64,000 bases of DNA from Lunularia cruciata (lineage: Eukaryota; Streptophyta; Marchantiopsida; Lunulariales; Lunulariaceae): the NCBI GenBank assembly GCA_948567375.1, contig OX419761.1, forward strand, positions 16,680,501 through 16,744,500, given 5' to 3'. Shown here piece after piece: positions 35,537-48,093 of this stretch; the first letter of the stretch is position 1, and every line of letters begins with the position of its first letter. The notes below the pieces were generated by a model. The model saw only the letters and a program-made list of their open reading frames with translations. It was not told the DNA's origin and made no database searches. Both the position numbers and the translations under genes were made by a program.

Positions 35537-38500
35537 ACTCAAGGGAGTTGACATGATACCTCTTGTGCATCACCACCAACATAGAGATAGTGTGACCATT
35601 GCCACAAATTTTGTTACACTAATGATCAATGCTTTGATCTTCACTTGAAGTTACAAAGTGGTAGGTTACTATGGTAGGTGGTAGAAGAGCTCTAGGTCAT
35701 GGAGGACAAAGTGGTAGAGGATCCAAACCTAGTAGGGATGTAGTATCTACCCTTGTTTCTAATACATTTATAGCTACTTGGAATGGGCTATTAGAGTAGA
35801 GATTGGCTAGCATAGCCATAACATAGAGGAGATCAGATTTGGGTGTTGAGACTTCCACCTCTTATGTTGGTGATAAAGACATCTTGGACTTCATGTGTGA
35901 AGCAACATAGGTAGATGCATTTGATGCAATGAATAGGAGTGAAATACGTGCTCCATAGCTTAGAAGAGCATTAGTGGAGTTGGACCCACAAGGAGGAGAG
36001 GTGGGTAGATAGGTCCAACTTCCCCAATCTTTCACACTTTCTAAGGCACTACAATTGACATCCATGGCTTCTAGACATCCTAGTGCATGTATGGTAGGTG
36101 GTGATAGAATGCATGATAGACTAGATGCTAGTCAACCACCTACTACTACACAAATTGAGTCTAGCATAATATCAAGGATGGCTCAATTGATTATACACTT
36201 CCTTTTATTCATAGCCAATAACATGTTTACATTGGGAGTTGACCCAACTCCAATGTTCTAGTTGGTTGCCACACTTTGTTAGAGAAGGATGATGTGGTTC
36301 TTACCACTAGAGTAGAGGTGGTTGATAGTAGAGTTGACTTGGTTGAGGAGCATGAGATCCGCTCAACAATTAATAGTTTATGCCAGACAATAAGAACTAG
36401 ATTGGATGAGTTACCAACTAGACCTACCTTTGAGCAAACATGGTTCACACTTAGAGTTGTCCTATTGGATAACCGGAGGAGGATTTTCTATTTGGTGGGA
36501 TATTTAAGGAAGATCTATTCACTATAAAAGGTCTTATTAGACTTTGGTGTGTAGCTCCTTATGCTACAACCTCCTTATGAGGAAGGTTGTAGGTGTCAGT
36601 CTAGAACTAAAAAAGACCAATGTGGAGAGGTGTTCATTTCAAATCTAGACATATCTAGGAAGTGATTCTACACAATATATCACATATAGAGAGCTCATTG
36701 TCCAAATTCAGCTTGGTCATCCAACTGATAGATCTATGGTGAGAGATTAGGCCATTGTGATAGTAGTAGATTTGTATGATATGCTAGTTGGTGGAGCAGT
36801 GTTATATTCCATGGGTTTCAATATTGACCATCAAGAGGAGACAATCTCTTATAGACTAGGTTGGCAATTAGGTGAGAGATGAGTATGTCATCTACCAACA
36901 CTTTAGTAGTGGTAGTTTTGGTTCACCATATTGAGGGACCATGACATCAATTTCAATTTTTAGTGGTTTAGTTACTTAGCCGGGTGACTTATTAAAGAAG
37001 AACAATTCATCAATCTGTTTCTCTAACCTAAATTTTAGAGATCATCTCTTTGATGGGTGATTCTTGTACCTCGGTGGTACACATCAGGTCCATTCTTGGA
37101 TGGGACCTATTGTGTTATTGGATGCAACCAAAGTGAGATCACAAACTTATCGTCTTTATCTTTGGTAGATAAACATCTTACCTAGAGAGGTTTTATAATG
37201 TGCTTATGATGGGATTCAACAACTAGACCACCCTTATTACTGATGACATTTTGGATGTTAAGCACCAGTCTCAGATGGTGATAGTGGCTAATAGGTCACC
37301 TATGGTAATGGTGAACCTTTTTGGACAACCTAGAGCCATTTTAGCCACACTTATGAGTTTCCCTAGCTCCCATGCTTTTTGAGAAGGAGATCATGGACTT
37401 GTTTAGGACTCATAGTTACAACAATTGGTGAAGCCCAATGCTGATGAGAGGGAATGGACAATAGGTTTTTGTATCAGTATTATTGTTGTTACAATAGTGT
37501 CAAAGGCATCTAAGCATCAAGTGTTAGGTCAGGAAATGGACCTGAACTCTTTGATTTGGATTGTGAGCCTTGGCTTGGCACATTAGTGTAGGATGCACTT
37601 GATAGGTATCACCACTTGGACACTTGTGAGCTTTGTGCCTATTGAGACAATTCAAGCACATGTTGGGAGTGATGGACCGAGTGGGCAGGGTATTCTTGGG
37701 ATACAATCAATGGTGACTAGTGAGAGTGGTTGACTTGGGGTGCATCCAAGTGAGTGTGGTCTACTTGGGTTACATCCTTGGTCTACTTAGGATGCAGCTT
37801 GAGGATGTATGGAGCTTGTAGCTAGAGCAGAGAGAGTTTTCTAAATTGAGGTTGGGAACTCTAGTGGTTGGGAGTATGATACTAATACTCCCAAGTGCCC
37901 AGTGTAGCAGCCAATCAGTATGTCTTCCACTCTTACATCAATTATAGAGGATACTTGGGATATTGGATCCAAGCTTACAAGAGGGGAAAGATGGAGAGTT
38001 TGGAGGTTCTTGAGTAGCTACACAAGTTTTTTTGTCTTCAATATGAAGGATTTGGGTGCTTTAAAAGGATATATTATTTGGATTGAGCTTATTAGTGATA
38101 CATCAATTTTTTGACATCCTTAGAAATATAATTATATGGATAAAGTATTGATTTAGAGCTGGAGTTGAGACCTTTTTGAAGATGGTTTGGTGAAGATTTC
38201 ACATAGAAAGTATGTTTCAGTTATAGTGATGCCAACCAAATAGGATATGCATAACAACTACACAAATAGGTAGATGTGTGGAGATTACCACCATATCAAC
38301 TAATAGACTAGGGCTGATCAATATGCCATGCCTACATTGAAGGAGATCTTTAATATGATTGGACATACAAAGGTCTCTAGTACTTGGATCTTTGAGTAGG
38401 ATATCATTAGTTACTAATAAGAGAAGAAGATAAGTCCAAGATAACATTTTGGGCTATTGATCTTCATGGTAAGGATGTATTATATCAATGGAGGTTCTTA

Positions 38501-38792
38501 CCATTTGGATTAAAGAACACTCTAGGTGAGTTTTAGAGGATCATGGATAGGATCCTAGTAGGATTGCATTTTGCTTGGTACTATATTGATGAAGTTTTGG
38601 TCTATAGCACTACAATGCTCAATAGAGGAGCATGAGAGACATTTGTTGGAGGTGTTTGAGAGATTGAGATCTCATGGACTCAAATTACACCCTAAGAAGT
38701 GTAGATTCTTCCATAAGTAGATTGAGTATTTATGTCACACTATCTACCCTGGAGGACTTGGTATTCACAAGACCAAGGTGAAGAATGCAATG

Positions 38793-41345
38793 TGAAGAAT
38801 GCATATCCCTTGCCGTGGATCGATGACTTGCTCGATCAACTAAGTGGAGCACGCTAATTTTCCAAGTTTGATCTTCATAGCGGCTATTGGCAAATTCCTA
38901 TTGATAGAGAGGATGTGCAAAAGACTGCCTTTTGCACAAGGTATGGGCATTTTGAGTGGAGAGTTCTACCTTATGGACTCACTAATGCTCCAACAGTCTT
39001 CATGAATCAGATGCATTGGGTGTTGGATGGACTATTGGATCGGTCCGTGGTGGTGTTCTTGGATGATATCTTAATCTATAGCAAGACAAAGGCAAAACAC
39101 GTCAATCATGTGCGTGAAGTACTAAGATGATTGCGATAGTGGAAATTTTATTGCAAGAAGTCGAAGTGTACCTTTTGGTAGAAGGAGGTTACCTTCTTGG
39201 GTCATAAGATCTCATCAAAGGGGATCAAGATGGAAGAAGAGAAGATCAAGGCCATTACTGATTGGCCTACACCAAAGGATGCTACAAAAGTACGAGCATT
39301 CAATGGATTGGCCAGTTTTTACCAACGATTCATCCATTATTATGCTCATGTGGCTGCACCATTGACTGACCTCTTGGGAAAAAACTTGAGCTTCTAGTGG
39401 ACCACCAAGCATGAAGAAGCATTCCAAAAGTTATAGCATATGGTGTCTTAAAGACCCATTCTTCAACCATATGATCCTCAACTACCTTGTGTGGTTGAAT
39501 TTGATGCTTCTTATTTTGCAATTGGAGCTAAGTTGTAACAAGAATTTCTAGATGGACTACATCCTATTGCTTTTATGTCTCGTCGACTAAATACAACTGA
39601 AAGAAATTACTCTGCTCAAGATTGGGAACAACTTGCAATGGTATATGCCACCAAGGTATGGAGAAGTTATCTATTAGAGAAACAAGTGATCATGCAAACT
39701 GATCACAAGCCATTGTTGCAGACCTTACACTTGGAACACATGAAGAGCCGACATCATCAATAGGAAGAACAACTCCAACTGTATGACATCAAACTTGAGT
39801 ACAAACCAGGTTGGTTCCATACCATCCTTGATGCTTTATCACGACGACCTGATTTGAAGTCTCTTCCTCTCATCTCAACGGCAATTTCAACGGTATCAAT
39901 TGACTCCAAGGTCCAAAACAAGTTTCAGTCAGCTCTACACCAATATCGCTTCTTCCAAATGGTACATGGTTGCCTTACGGCATGCAATAAGAAGTACAAC
40001 ATCTTCTCCATCAAGGAGGGCTTTTTATTCCATGAGGACCGGATCTATGTTCTAGCTAAAGGTGATCTTTGACTTGTGCGCCTTCAAGAAGCCCATGGTT
40101 TACCCATTGCTGGTAACATGGGTGTGGACAAGATCTTGGGTACCCTCCAATGTCAATGGTGGTGGCCCAACATGACACAAGATGTTCAAGAATTTGTCCA
40201 ATCATGTGAGAGCTACCAACGTAACAAGGCCAACAACTAGAAGCTGAGTGGACTCCTTCAACCACTTGCCATTCCATCTGCTCATTGGGAGCATGCGAGC
40301 TTGGATCTCATCACATCCTTGCCAAAGACAAAACAAGGACACACCGCAATTGTGGTGTTTGTGGATAAGTTTAGTAAGAAAATCCACTTGGCACCAACCC
40401 GTGATACCGTGGATGCTCCAACCTTAGCACAAATCTACTTCAACAATGTCTTCAAGCATCATGAGATGCCATGTGTACTCATCTCCGACCGTGATCATTG
40501 ATTTACCGAGAAGTTTTGGCAAGCACTCTTTCAAATACTCGACACCAAGCTTGCTTTGTCCACGACTGATCATCCTCAAACTGATGGACAAACCAAACGT
40601 GCAAATTGTACATTGGAGGATATGTTGCATGCCTTTGTCAATGTCCACCATACCAATTGGGATGAATGTCTTGCAGCTGCAGAATTTGCCTACAACAATT
40701 CCAAACAAGCAAGCACATGATTTTCCCCTTTCTTTCTCAATTTTGGCCAAGATCCGCTTGTTCCAGATTCTCTTCTTGCTCCCCTTCCATTTCAGGTTCC
40801 TCATACTTCTACATTCTTGACCACTATATCCCAATCTCTCTAACAAGCCAAGTCTCACCTCCTTGTTGCTCAGAATTGCCAAAAATAATATGTCAACCAC
40901 CATCTTCATGATCTCACCTTTGAAGTTGGTGATAAAGTCATGCTATCCTCTAGTAACCTCTCTCTCCCACTTGATACCCAAGTTCGTAAACTTGCCCCTA
41001 ATTGGATAGGACATTTAATATCACTCAAATTGTCTCTCTTGTTGCTTATCGAATTGCCTTGCCTTGTCACATGCGTATCCATCTTGTCTTTCATATTTCC
41101 AAGTTAAAACCCTTTGTTCCTAACCCCTCTTTCTTTTCCTATTGAGTTGAACCTCCCCCTCTTCCTATCCCTATCAATGATCATGAGGAGTACAAAGTTG
41201 ATTGTATCCTTGCGCGTTGCTATATTCAACAAGGCCGTCGCCAACATATGGAGTACAAGGTCCTTTGGAAAGGGTATCCCCTTCATGATGCTACATGGGA
41301 ACCTCTTTCTCACCTCCAGAATGCACAGACGGCCATCTAGGAATT
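38793..41345 (+). pseudogene. pol of element B: RT, RNase H, integrase, chromodomain
   Basis: RT motifs are FDLHSGYWQI, RYGHFEWRVLPYGLTNAPTVF and FLDDILIYSKT. RNase H shows DASYFAIGAKL, RRLNTTERNYSAQDWE and TDHKPLLQ. Integrase shows AHGLPIAGNMGVDKI, SLDLITSLPKT, VLISDRDH and TDHPQTDGQT. A GPY/F-like KLAPNWIGH and a chromodomain (EEYKVDCILARCYI, EYKVLWKGYPLHDATWEPLS) follow. At least seven in-frame stops occur. Several equal CAA or CGA codons in related copies changed by C to T. Unlike element A it keeps the second catalytic Asp (ISDRD), but a stop follows at once. Confidence 0.75.
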
Positions 41346-41394
41346 TGAATCTTCACTGGCAACAAGGACGTCACCAACTAGCGGCGAGGGAATA

Positions 41395-41796
41395 TGTAAT
41401 AATGTGGAGTTTAGCAACAAAGTTAGTCGGGCTTACAAAGTAGCAAATAAGACAAATTAGCCTAGAATATTATGGAAGTATCTGGGAAGCTTCTTGGCTA
41501 GCTTAGCTTGCACCTCAAGTAAGTAGCTTCTAGAAGGAAGCTTCTAGAAGCTTCCAACTAGCTTAGCTTGCATGCCAAGTAGGAGGCTTCTAGAAGGAAA
41601 CTTCTTGAGAAGCTTCCTAGTTAACGTGGCTTGCACTCTAAGAAAGCAGCTTGAGGAAACTTCTCAAGGGCCTTGTATGCTACCTATAAATACCAAAGCC
41701 AAAGCTCATGCTAGGCATTTGGAGTTTTCCCTCATTCAAGTGTCCCAATGTGAGTTTCCATTCTCCTAGTTCTCTCCTTGGTTTCGGTCTTTTACA
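41395..41796 (+). repeat. LTR of element B with heat-shock-element arrays
   Basis: The 402-bp LTR starts TGTAATAATGTGG and ends TCTTTTACA. Its U3 holds arrays of alternating GAA and TTC pentamers: GAAGCTTCTAGAAGCTTC at 41537-41554 is a perfect four-unit heat shock element, with further arrays at 41528-41535, 41588-41616 and 41653-41663. A TATA box CTATAAATA follows at 41684-41692. This is the layout of a heat-inducible promoter, seen also in the ONSEN elements of Arabidopsis. Confidence 0.8.
41537..41692 (+). promoter_or_regulatory. heat shock elements and TATA box in LTR B
   Basis: A four-unit nGAAnnTTCn array at 41537-41554 lies about 130 bp upstream of the TATA box at 41684-41692. Weaker arrays lie in between, the nearest (GGAAACTTCTCAAG) about 20 bp upstream of it. 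HSF trimers bind three or more alternating units, so this array should bind well. Heat induction is an inference from sequence. Confidence 0.65.
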
Positions 41797-41892
41797 CATG
41801 GATTGGCAACATGTCAACAATCTCTACCCTTAAATTAGTTGTATGCATGGGTGACATGTTGGTTTTAATCCTTTATGGTTTGTCAAACCCTC

Positions 41893-42648
41893 TGTAATAC
41901 TCCGAGGACAAGAGAAGAGAGAAAACACAAATTGCACACTCAAACATTTGATGCCCCAAAGGAGCACCTTCTCTTTATTATATAGGCAAAAAAGATCTCC
42001 TCCAAGGAAGTTCCACCATAGGATTAGGGACACAGATAGGTGACATGTCAGCAAGCTCCACCCTTGGATTACTTACTTGGATGGGTGACATGTCTGGTCT
42101 AGGTCCTATCTGGTTGGTCAAACAAGCTTTGACCGGAGAGAATCTTTTAAGAATTCTTCCTGTAGGAATCTCAAAATCACGTAAGCTATTGTTGGAAAGC
42201 TCTCGACAAGACAAAGCAAGGGAGAGGGAAGGCCAATCATTCCTCCATTTGGGGGGGGGGAGGGGAGGGGGGGGGGGGAATCTGCACATTTTCGAGGCCT
42301 AATTCATCCGTTTAGGCCCCCGAAATTGCCTTCAAAGATTTTAGGCATATTTTGGTTCCTACTCTATTAGTAGAAGTCCCCTTTTGGTGATACCTCTTTT
42401 TGATCTGTTTAGTCCATCATGTGTAACATCCTTCCAGATGTTACTATACCAATTTTCACCTTTAAATCATATGTCTAGCTATTGGTTCTAAGGTTCTCAA
42501 GTCTATTTTGATTTTTGCCCTACTAGTAAAAGTACTCTTTTGGTGATACTTCTATCTGATCTATTTTGACCATCATGTATAACATCATTCTAGATGTTAC
42601 CAAACTGAATTTCACATCTAGATCACATGGCTAACTCTTGGTATTACA
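41893..42648 (-). repeat. solo LTR of family A, TSD CCCTC
   Basis: This 756-bp LTR (TGTAATACTCC to GGTATTACA) is flanked by the exact 5-bp duplication CCCTC at 41888-41892 and 42649-42653. It interrupts the left LTR of element E, whose sequence continues across it (GGTCAAACCCTC, then TTTGAGCAAAGGGAATC). It is the product of recombination between the LTRs of an inserted family-A element. It has the family poly-G tract at about 42250-42280. Confidence 0.85.
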
Positions 42649-43399
42649 CCCTCTTTGAGCAAAGGGAATCTTCCTATAGGAATCTCTAAATTGCATGGGT
42701 GAGGTACCATTGAAAAGCTCTCAATGAAACAAACTGGGGAGAGAGAAGGCCAGCTATTGTTGTGAAAGGGGGGGGGGAGGGAGATATGTACTTTTTAATG
42801 CCTATTTCATCCATTTAGGCCTCCAAAATTGGCTTTGAAGTTTCTAGGCTACTTTCAACTCTTGCCCTATTAGTAAAAGTCCTCTTTAAGGACACCCTTA
42901 TCTTATCTACCTAGCCCATCATGTATAAAATCCTTCCAAATGTAACTTAGTCTAATTTTCACCCTTGGATGATATGTTTAGCTTTTGGTAATACAAATTT
43001 AGGCTATGTTTGGCTCCAACCCTATTAGTAGAAGTACTCTTTTGGTGACACTCTATTTGATCTACCTAGCCTATCATACATAACATCTTTCCAGATATTA
43101 CCAAGACAATTTTCACCTCTAGCTAATATGTCTAGCTCTTGGTATTACAAACCCTCCCTTCTTTTAAGATGCAATGTCCTCATTGCAAAGTTGTTGCTCA
43201 AAAGATTTCACTAACATTGGTGCAATGGTCAAATTGGCTATTGGATCCCATGTTGCCTCATATAGTGAGTACTCTTTCCAATGTACCAAATATTCCACAT
43301 GTGGATGTCGAGTACCACGGATGCATTTTTGGAGAATACATTAGACCTCATATTCCTTTGCCTCATCATTGAACAAGGTTGGCTTCCTTATATGGAAGA

Positions 43400-45974
43400 G
43401 AAGTAGGGTGGTCAGAGAGCATATTGGCATAGTAAGGAAACATGAAATATTGGGTGGATCTTCATATGTTGCTCAAGGTGATAGGCCATTACATTGATGC
43501 AACAAAGGATGGGAAAAAGGCCCAATAAAACAAAGTTTGAGCTTATGAGGGCCAACTAACATGAGATTGGTTGTTGATAGCCAGAGTTGATCCTCAATAT
43601 TGAACTCCATGTGCCAATGAAGTGCATCTACATACTATTTTTGTCAATTTTGGGCAATCTACAACTTATGTTCTCCACTCCTTGTTGGATTTTGGAAACA
43701 AATGTGTTGACAACATCCACCTTGGTATCCACTAGGTGGGTCTTCATCAAGCTCAAAGGTATGAAAGGATGCTCTCATACATGAGGAAGAATGGTGTGGC
43801 ATGTGTGGATGCATTCATTACATTGTTGTTTGCAAATTCCACCAATGGGAGTAAGGTGTCCTACCTTTCTTATTCCTCTAGGATGAAGCCCTCAAAGCAT
43901 GTCTTCAATAGTGCAATTAACCCACTTTGTTTATCCATAGGTCTATGGATTGTAAGTCCTAGATATGGCCAATTTAATTTTGAAGAAACCAAAGAGTGTC
44001 CTCCAAAAAAAAGTAGGGAATTGAGTGCCTTTATTAATGATGAGCACTCAAGACAAGCCATGGTGAGAAAAGACTGCATCTAAGTACAATTGAGCTAATT
44101 GTGGAGCAATCATATCTTTGGTGGTAGGATGCACATGAATCAATTTGCTAAGGTGGTCAACAAAGACTATGATGGAGTCAAACCTTAAAGTGGTCTTGGG
44201 AAATTTGCAAACCAAATCCATGCTTATTTGTTCTCAACTTTGTGTAAGAGTAGGAAGAGGTTGAAGGAGTCATGCGGGAGCCTGATTAAATGTTTTATTT
44301 TGTTGATAGAGTAGGCAAATTTGAATGTACTCCACATCATATTATGCTCACCTTGGGCCAATAATAATGGTGTTTGGCTACATCCAAGGTCTTGGCCACT
44401 CTTACGTGACCTACAATGGTGGAATCATGACAATCTGTTAGGATGGTATTCTTACGGCCGTGTCCTCTAGGATCCATAACCTACCATCACAAAAAGCAAG
44501 TCCTTGGGTACTAGTGATACCTTTGGATGATTGAGCTCCTACAATCTGTGTGTTAGTTTTCAATAGCAACAAGAATTCTTGGACAAAATTTAGGGTTCAT
44601 CTTGACTACTACCACCAGATTGTTTACCATAGGCATGCGGGTAAATGCATTTGCAAGTTGCTTCTTGCTTTCCACATATGTGATTGTCATGTTGAACCTT
44701 TGTCTCCACTCTGCCTATCAGATCTATCAACAAGATAGATCTTTTTGCATCTTTAGGTAGACAAGAGGTTTGTGATATATCTCCACTATAAATATCTTCT
44801 CACCAAGATAGTGCTTCCAATGCTTGGTTACAAGGACAATAACCAAAGCCTCTTGTTTGGTGGTGTGATAGATGCATTCCACCAGTAACAGACTTGAGAG
44901 AAATATGCAATTGGGTGCCATCTATCATGCCACTCTTGTTGTAGGATTGTTTTTATTGCTACACTTGATGCATCCTTAGCCAACTTGATTGGATGTTTTA
45001 GATCATACCATTTCAACCTTGGTGTATATAGTAATGCATCTTTCAATTCCTAAAAGGCTAATTCTTGTGCAGTTCCCCACATCCACTTCTTCCCCTTGCC
45101 AAGTAGTGCCATTAGAGGTTAGGCTTGGAGAAGTCTTTGACAAATCATCGATAGAACTCCCTCAATCCCAAGAACCTCTTGAGTTGAGTGTGATCTTTTG
45201 GAGCATTCTATTTTTGAATGACCTCTATTTTATCATTAATACTTGGACATCTTTTGCACTTACTCTATATCCCAAGTAGTCTACTTTAGACTTGCCAAAC
45301 TCACACTTTGAGATTTTGGTGTACAATTGATTCTATCATAGAATATGAAGAACTCCTCATAAATGTTGCTTGTGTTCTATCATTGTCTTACTATAGACAA
45401 GGATGCCATCTAGGAAAATAATAAAATTAAAAAATTTATCCAAATATGGATGATATATGTCATTCATCAAACTCATGAAATTGGTTTGTGTTTTGGTGAG
45501 GCCAAATGGTATCACCAAGTACTCAAAATAGCCATACTTTGTTTGAAAGGTAGCTTTGTAGATATCTTCTTTTGCAATCTAGATTTGGTTGTAACCACTC
45601 TTTAGATCAAGTCTGGTGAAGTGTTTTACCCCATTGAGTTGATTTAATAGGTCATCCATACGGGGTAAGGGATATTTATTCTTTATCATTTGTTGATTTA
45701 GGTCCTAATAGTCAATGCACATGCGTATTATACCATCTTTTTTCTTCACAAACAAGGCAAGAGTCCCATATGGTGATATGTTGGGTTGGATAAACCCTTT
45801 TTGCACCATATCCTTTATCCAAACTTTATACTCTTCCAACTCATGAGGTGATAGACAATATGGGATCTTATAAGGAGGTGTCTTCCTAAGTATTATCTTG
45901 ATTTTATGATCAACTCTCCTTTTTGGTGGTAATCTTGAGGGTAGGTCACCCAAGAAAACATCTTGAAACCACAT
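43400..45974 (-). pseudogene. RT, RNase H and integrase remnants of element E
   Basis: The best preserved pieces are an RT start at 45705-45974 ([35 protein letters not shown]) and RNase H at 44727-45046 (AKDASSVAIKTILQQEWHDR, VEIYHKPLVYL, where the DHKPL Asp is Tyr). The integrase region (about 43.4-44.7 kb) can be followed by similarity to A but has stops every few dozen codons. It is clearly older than A. Confidence 0.65.
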
Positions 45975-46203
45975 CTCTCAATTTCTCAAGAACTTGTCTA
46001 TAGAGTTGTGCATTTTGGACTTCTCTTATTAGGCCTATGAAACATTTATCTGGCTTATAGATAGCTACTGTCCCTATGACATATAGAGGAAATTCTTGCC
46101 TCTATGCTCTCTCTTTAACTCCAATAATCTTCCATTGGCAAGTCCTCACTATTGTCTTCCTCTAATCAATTGTGGGTTTGTAGTGCTCCATCCACAACAT
46201 ACC

Positions 46204-46615
46204 TATAACAATATGGAGTTTAGTGATAAAGTTAGTAGGGCTAAAAAAGTAGCAAGTCAGACAAATTAGCTTGGAATATTCTAGAAGTATCTAGGAAGCT
46301 TCTTGGGAAGCTTCCCGATTAGCTTAGCTTGCACTCCAAGTAGATAACTTCTAGAACCTTCCAACTAGCTTAGCTTGCATGCCAAGTAAGTGGCTTTTAG
46401 AAGGAAGCTTCTTGAGAAGCTTCCCAATTAACTTGGCTTGCACTCCAAGAAAGCGGCTCAAAGAAGTTTCTTGAGAAGCTTCTCAAGTGCCTTGTATGCT
46501 CCCTATAAATATAAGAGCCAAAGCTCATACTAGACATTCGGAGTTTTCCCTCATTCAAGTATCCAAATGTGAGTTTCCATTCTCCTATTTCTCTCCTCAA
46601 TCTTGGTCTTTAACA
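46204..46615 (+). repeat. solo LTR of the HSE family (B/C type), TSD ATACC
   Basis: The 412-bp LTR (TATAACAATATGGAG to TCTTTAACA, both ends slightly mutated) has the exact duplication ATACC at 46199-46203 and 46616-46620. It splits the gag-pol junction of element E, and the interrupted text resumes as in element A. It contains HSE arrays, including TTCTAGAACCTTC at 46349-46361, and a TATA box at 46503-46511. Confidence 0.85.
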
Positions 46616-46655
46616 ATACCTAAGATTAATCATAACAAGCTAACCATATCACTCA

Positions 46656-46883
46656 TCACTCAATTGCTTCATGATACTCTCCTATAGAAAGTACTACCTC
46701 TCCAGGTAATGATTCAATCCTCTCTGTTTGCCCATTAGGAAATTCTACTTCCTCATTCAAATCCTTCTCTAGATCCATCTCCAACTTTATTGTAATAGAG
46801 CGAGACAAGAAATTATTTGTTACTCCAAGGTCTATCAACACTCTCACCTGATTGCCTTCTAAGACTCCATTTACAAAAATCAA
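46656..46883 (-). pseudogene. protease segment of element E
   Basis: The 75-codon piece reads IFVNGVLEGNQVRVLIDLG, then NNFLSRSITIKLEMDLEK and ESLPGEVVLSIGEYHEAIE, the fold of a retropepsin-like domain. The active-site loop has Leu where the family has Ser or Thr, so it is probably inactive. The coding lies just right of the HSE-type solo LTR that interrupts pol. Confidence 0.6.
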
Positions 46884-48093
46884 TTATGAGCTTATCTTTC
46901 TCAATCTCTTCACACTTGTCTTCTTCTTTCACCCACTATTTTTCTTTTCCATTGAGCCAATAAGGCCATGAGGTACATTTACTAGCAATCTTCAGTTTTT
47001 GAGGTGATTTTTGCATTCTTCTCTCCATGTTTTTCAAAGATAGCTTGTATGGAGACCAAGAGCCTCTAAGAAAACAAGTATGACAACTGATGGCAAGGTG
47101 TCTAACTCAACATCAAGAACACAATAACAATGACATTTTTCTACTTGAGTTCTTTCTCCTTGTGGGACACCATCTCTCCTTTCTTTGACAGGTCCTTGTT
47201 CTCCTTCGTGTGGTTGTGCTCCTTGTTCTTGAAATCTAATATTGCCCAACTCTATAGGAATTGGTCCACCAAAGTGTTGTATTTCACCTCAATAATGTTG
47301 ACTTAGGATGGCCCCTTCACCTCCTCCTAGAACCATTGCTATTCTTTGAGCACAAGAAATGGCTTCAAAAACCATACGAAGGTTTTGTACCATTACTTCT
47401 TGGCAGATTTGCTCTTTCAACCCTTGTTTGAAATTTTCTAGAGCTTCTATCGGACTCATGTTGGTCATTGCAACTTGTAAATCAAGGAATTCCTCTACAT
47501 TTTCTTATGCTTCAACCTCCATAGTTGGGGTTTGGACCATTTGCACCAAATCTACCGATTGGAAGTTCTTTAGTAGCACTTCTTGCATGGCCATCCAAGT
47601 GACCTCTCATCCTTTTGCCAAAATTGATTATTCTCAAGCATCATACCATATAAGGGCTTTATCTATCAAGTACCCATATGCAAACATGCTAGTAGAACAA
47701 TCAATGATTTCAATTATGAACAATCAAAAGTATAGATTCATTCTTGAAATCCAATTCTCCATGACTCCCATGGAACGTTGTCCTTTGTAAGGCTTGATGT
47801 TGCAAGTTTTCTTCATCCGTTGTAACAATGAGGCCTCATTGTTAATAAAGATTGGTTTCCTTGGCATGAGCGACTCTCCATGTGCTTTGGTCATTGGTAT
47901 TGGGCTTTAGGATGACTCCCCTTTGTGCATTGCCTAATCATTCTTGAAAATATGTACTTGAATTTGTAATGCCTCCATGGTCATCTTGATCTCCCAAAAC
48001 TTGTTCAACATTCCTTGCATTCCTTGCATCAACTCACGCAATTGTGGATCCATGATTCTTACACATAACACTACTCAATTGCTACTTCTTACT

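Larger units (their letters stand above)
27300..38790 (+). mobile_element. old Ty3/gypsy retrotransposon D, interrupted and 3'-truncated
   Basis: Broken plus-strand gag-pol runs from about 27.3 to 28.9 kb and resumes at 35442 after element A. Gag pieces include HLEGPLMDDYHEF near 27510 and VHDATLL, PTLTMVFILIECIELNL near 28670-28755. A CCHC zinc knuckle follows element A. A protease-to-RT spacer reads MLVGGAVLYPMGFNIDH-like near 36780-36830. RT pieces are MCGDYHHIN (about 38275), WRFLPFGLKNT (about 38490), YIDEVLVYS (38585) and GLKLHPKKCRFFH (about 38677). Stops and frameshifts are everywhere. No LTR was recognised. The 3' half is missing because B abuts within RT at about 38790. Confidence 0.6.
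38793..41796 (+). mobile_element. Ty3/gypsy chromovirus B, 5'-truncated, with 3' LTR
   Basis: Plus-strand pol starts abruptly inside RT (NAYPLPWIDDLLDQLSGA) next to the RT of element D, and runs through RNase H, integrase and a chromodomain into one LTR (41395-41796). Its 5' LTR, gag, protease and RT N-terminus are missing. The LTR is the same family as those of element C and of the solo LTR in E. The pol frame is broken by several stops. Confidence 0.8.

Noticed and set aside
41520-41660. CRISPR-like or other spacer-repeat array in the GAAGCTTC-rich stretch
   Set aside because: The repeats are short alternating GAA/TTC pentamers inside an LTR with irregular spacing, and the sequence is eukaryotic. 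Heat shock elements explain them.
42250-42280. Poly-G run as a pure sequencing artefact
   Set aside because: The exact length may be wrong, but a G-run recurs at the same LTR position in six places, so the tract itself is real.
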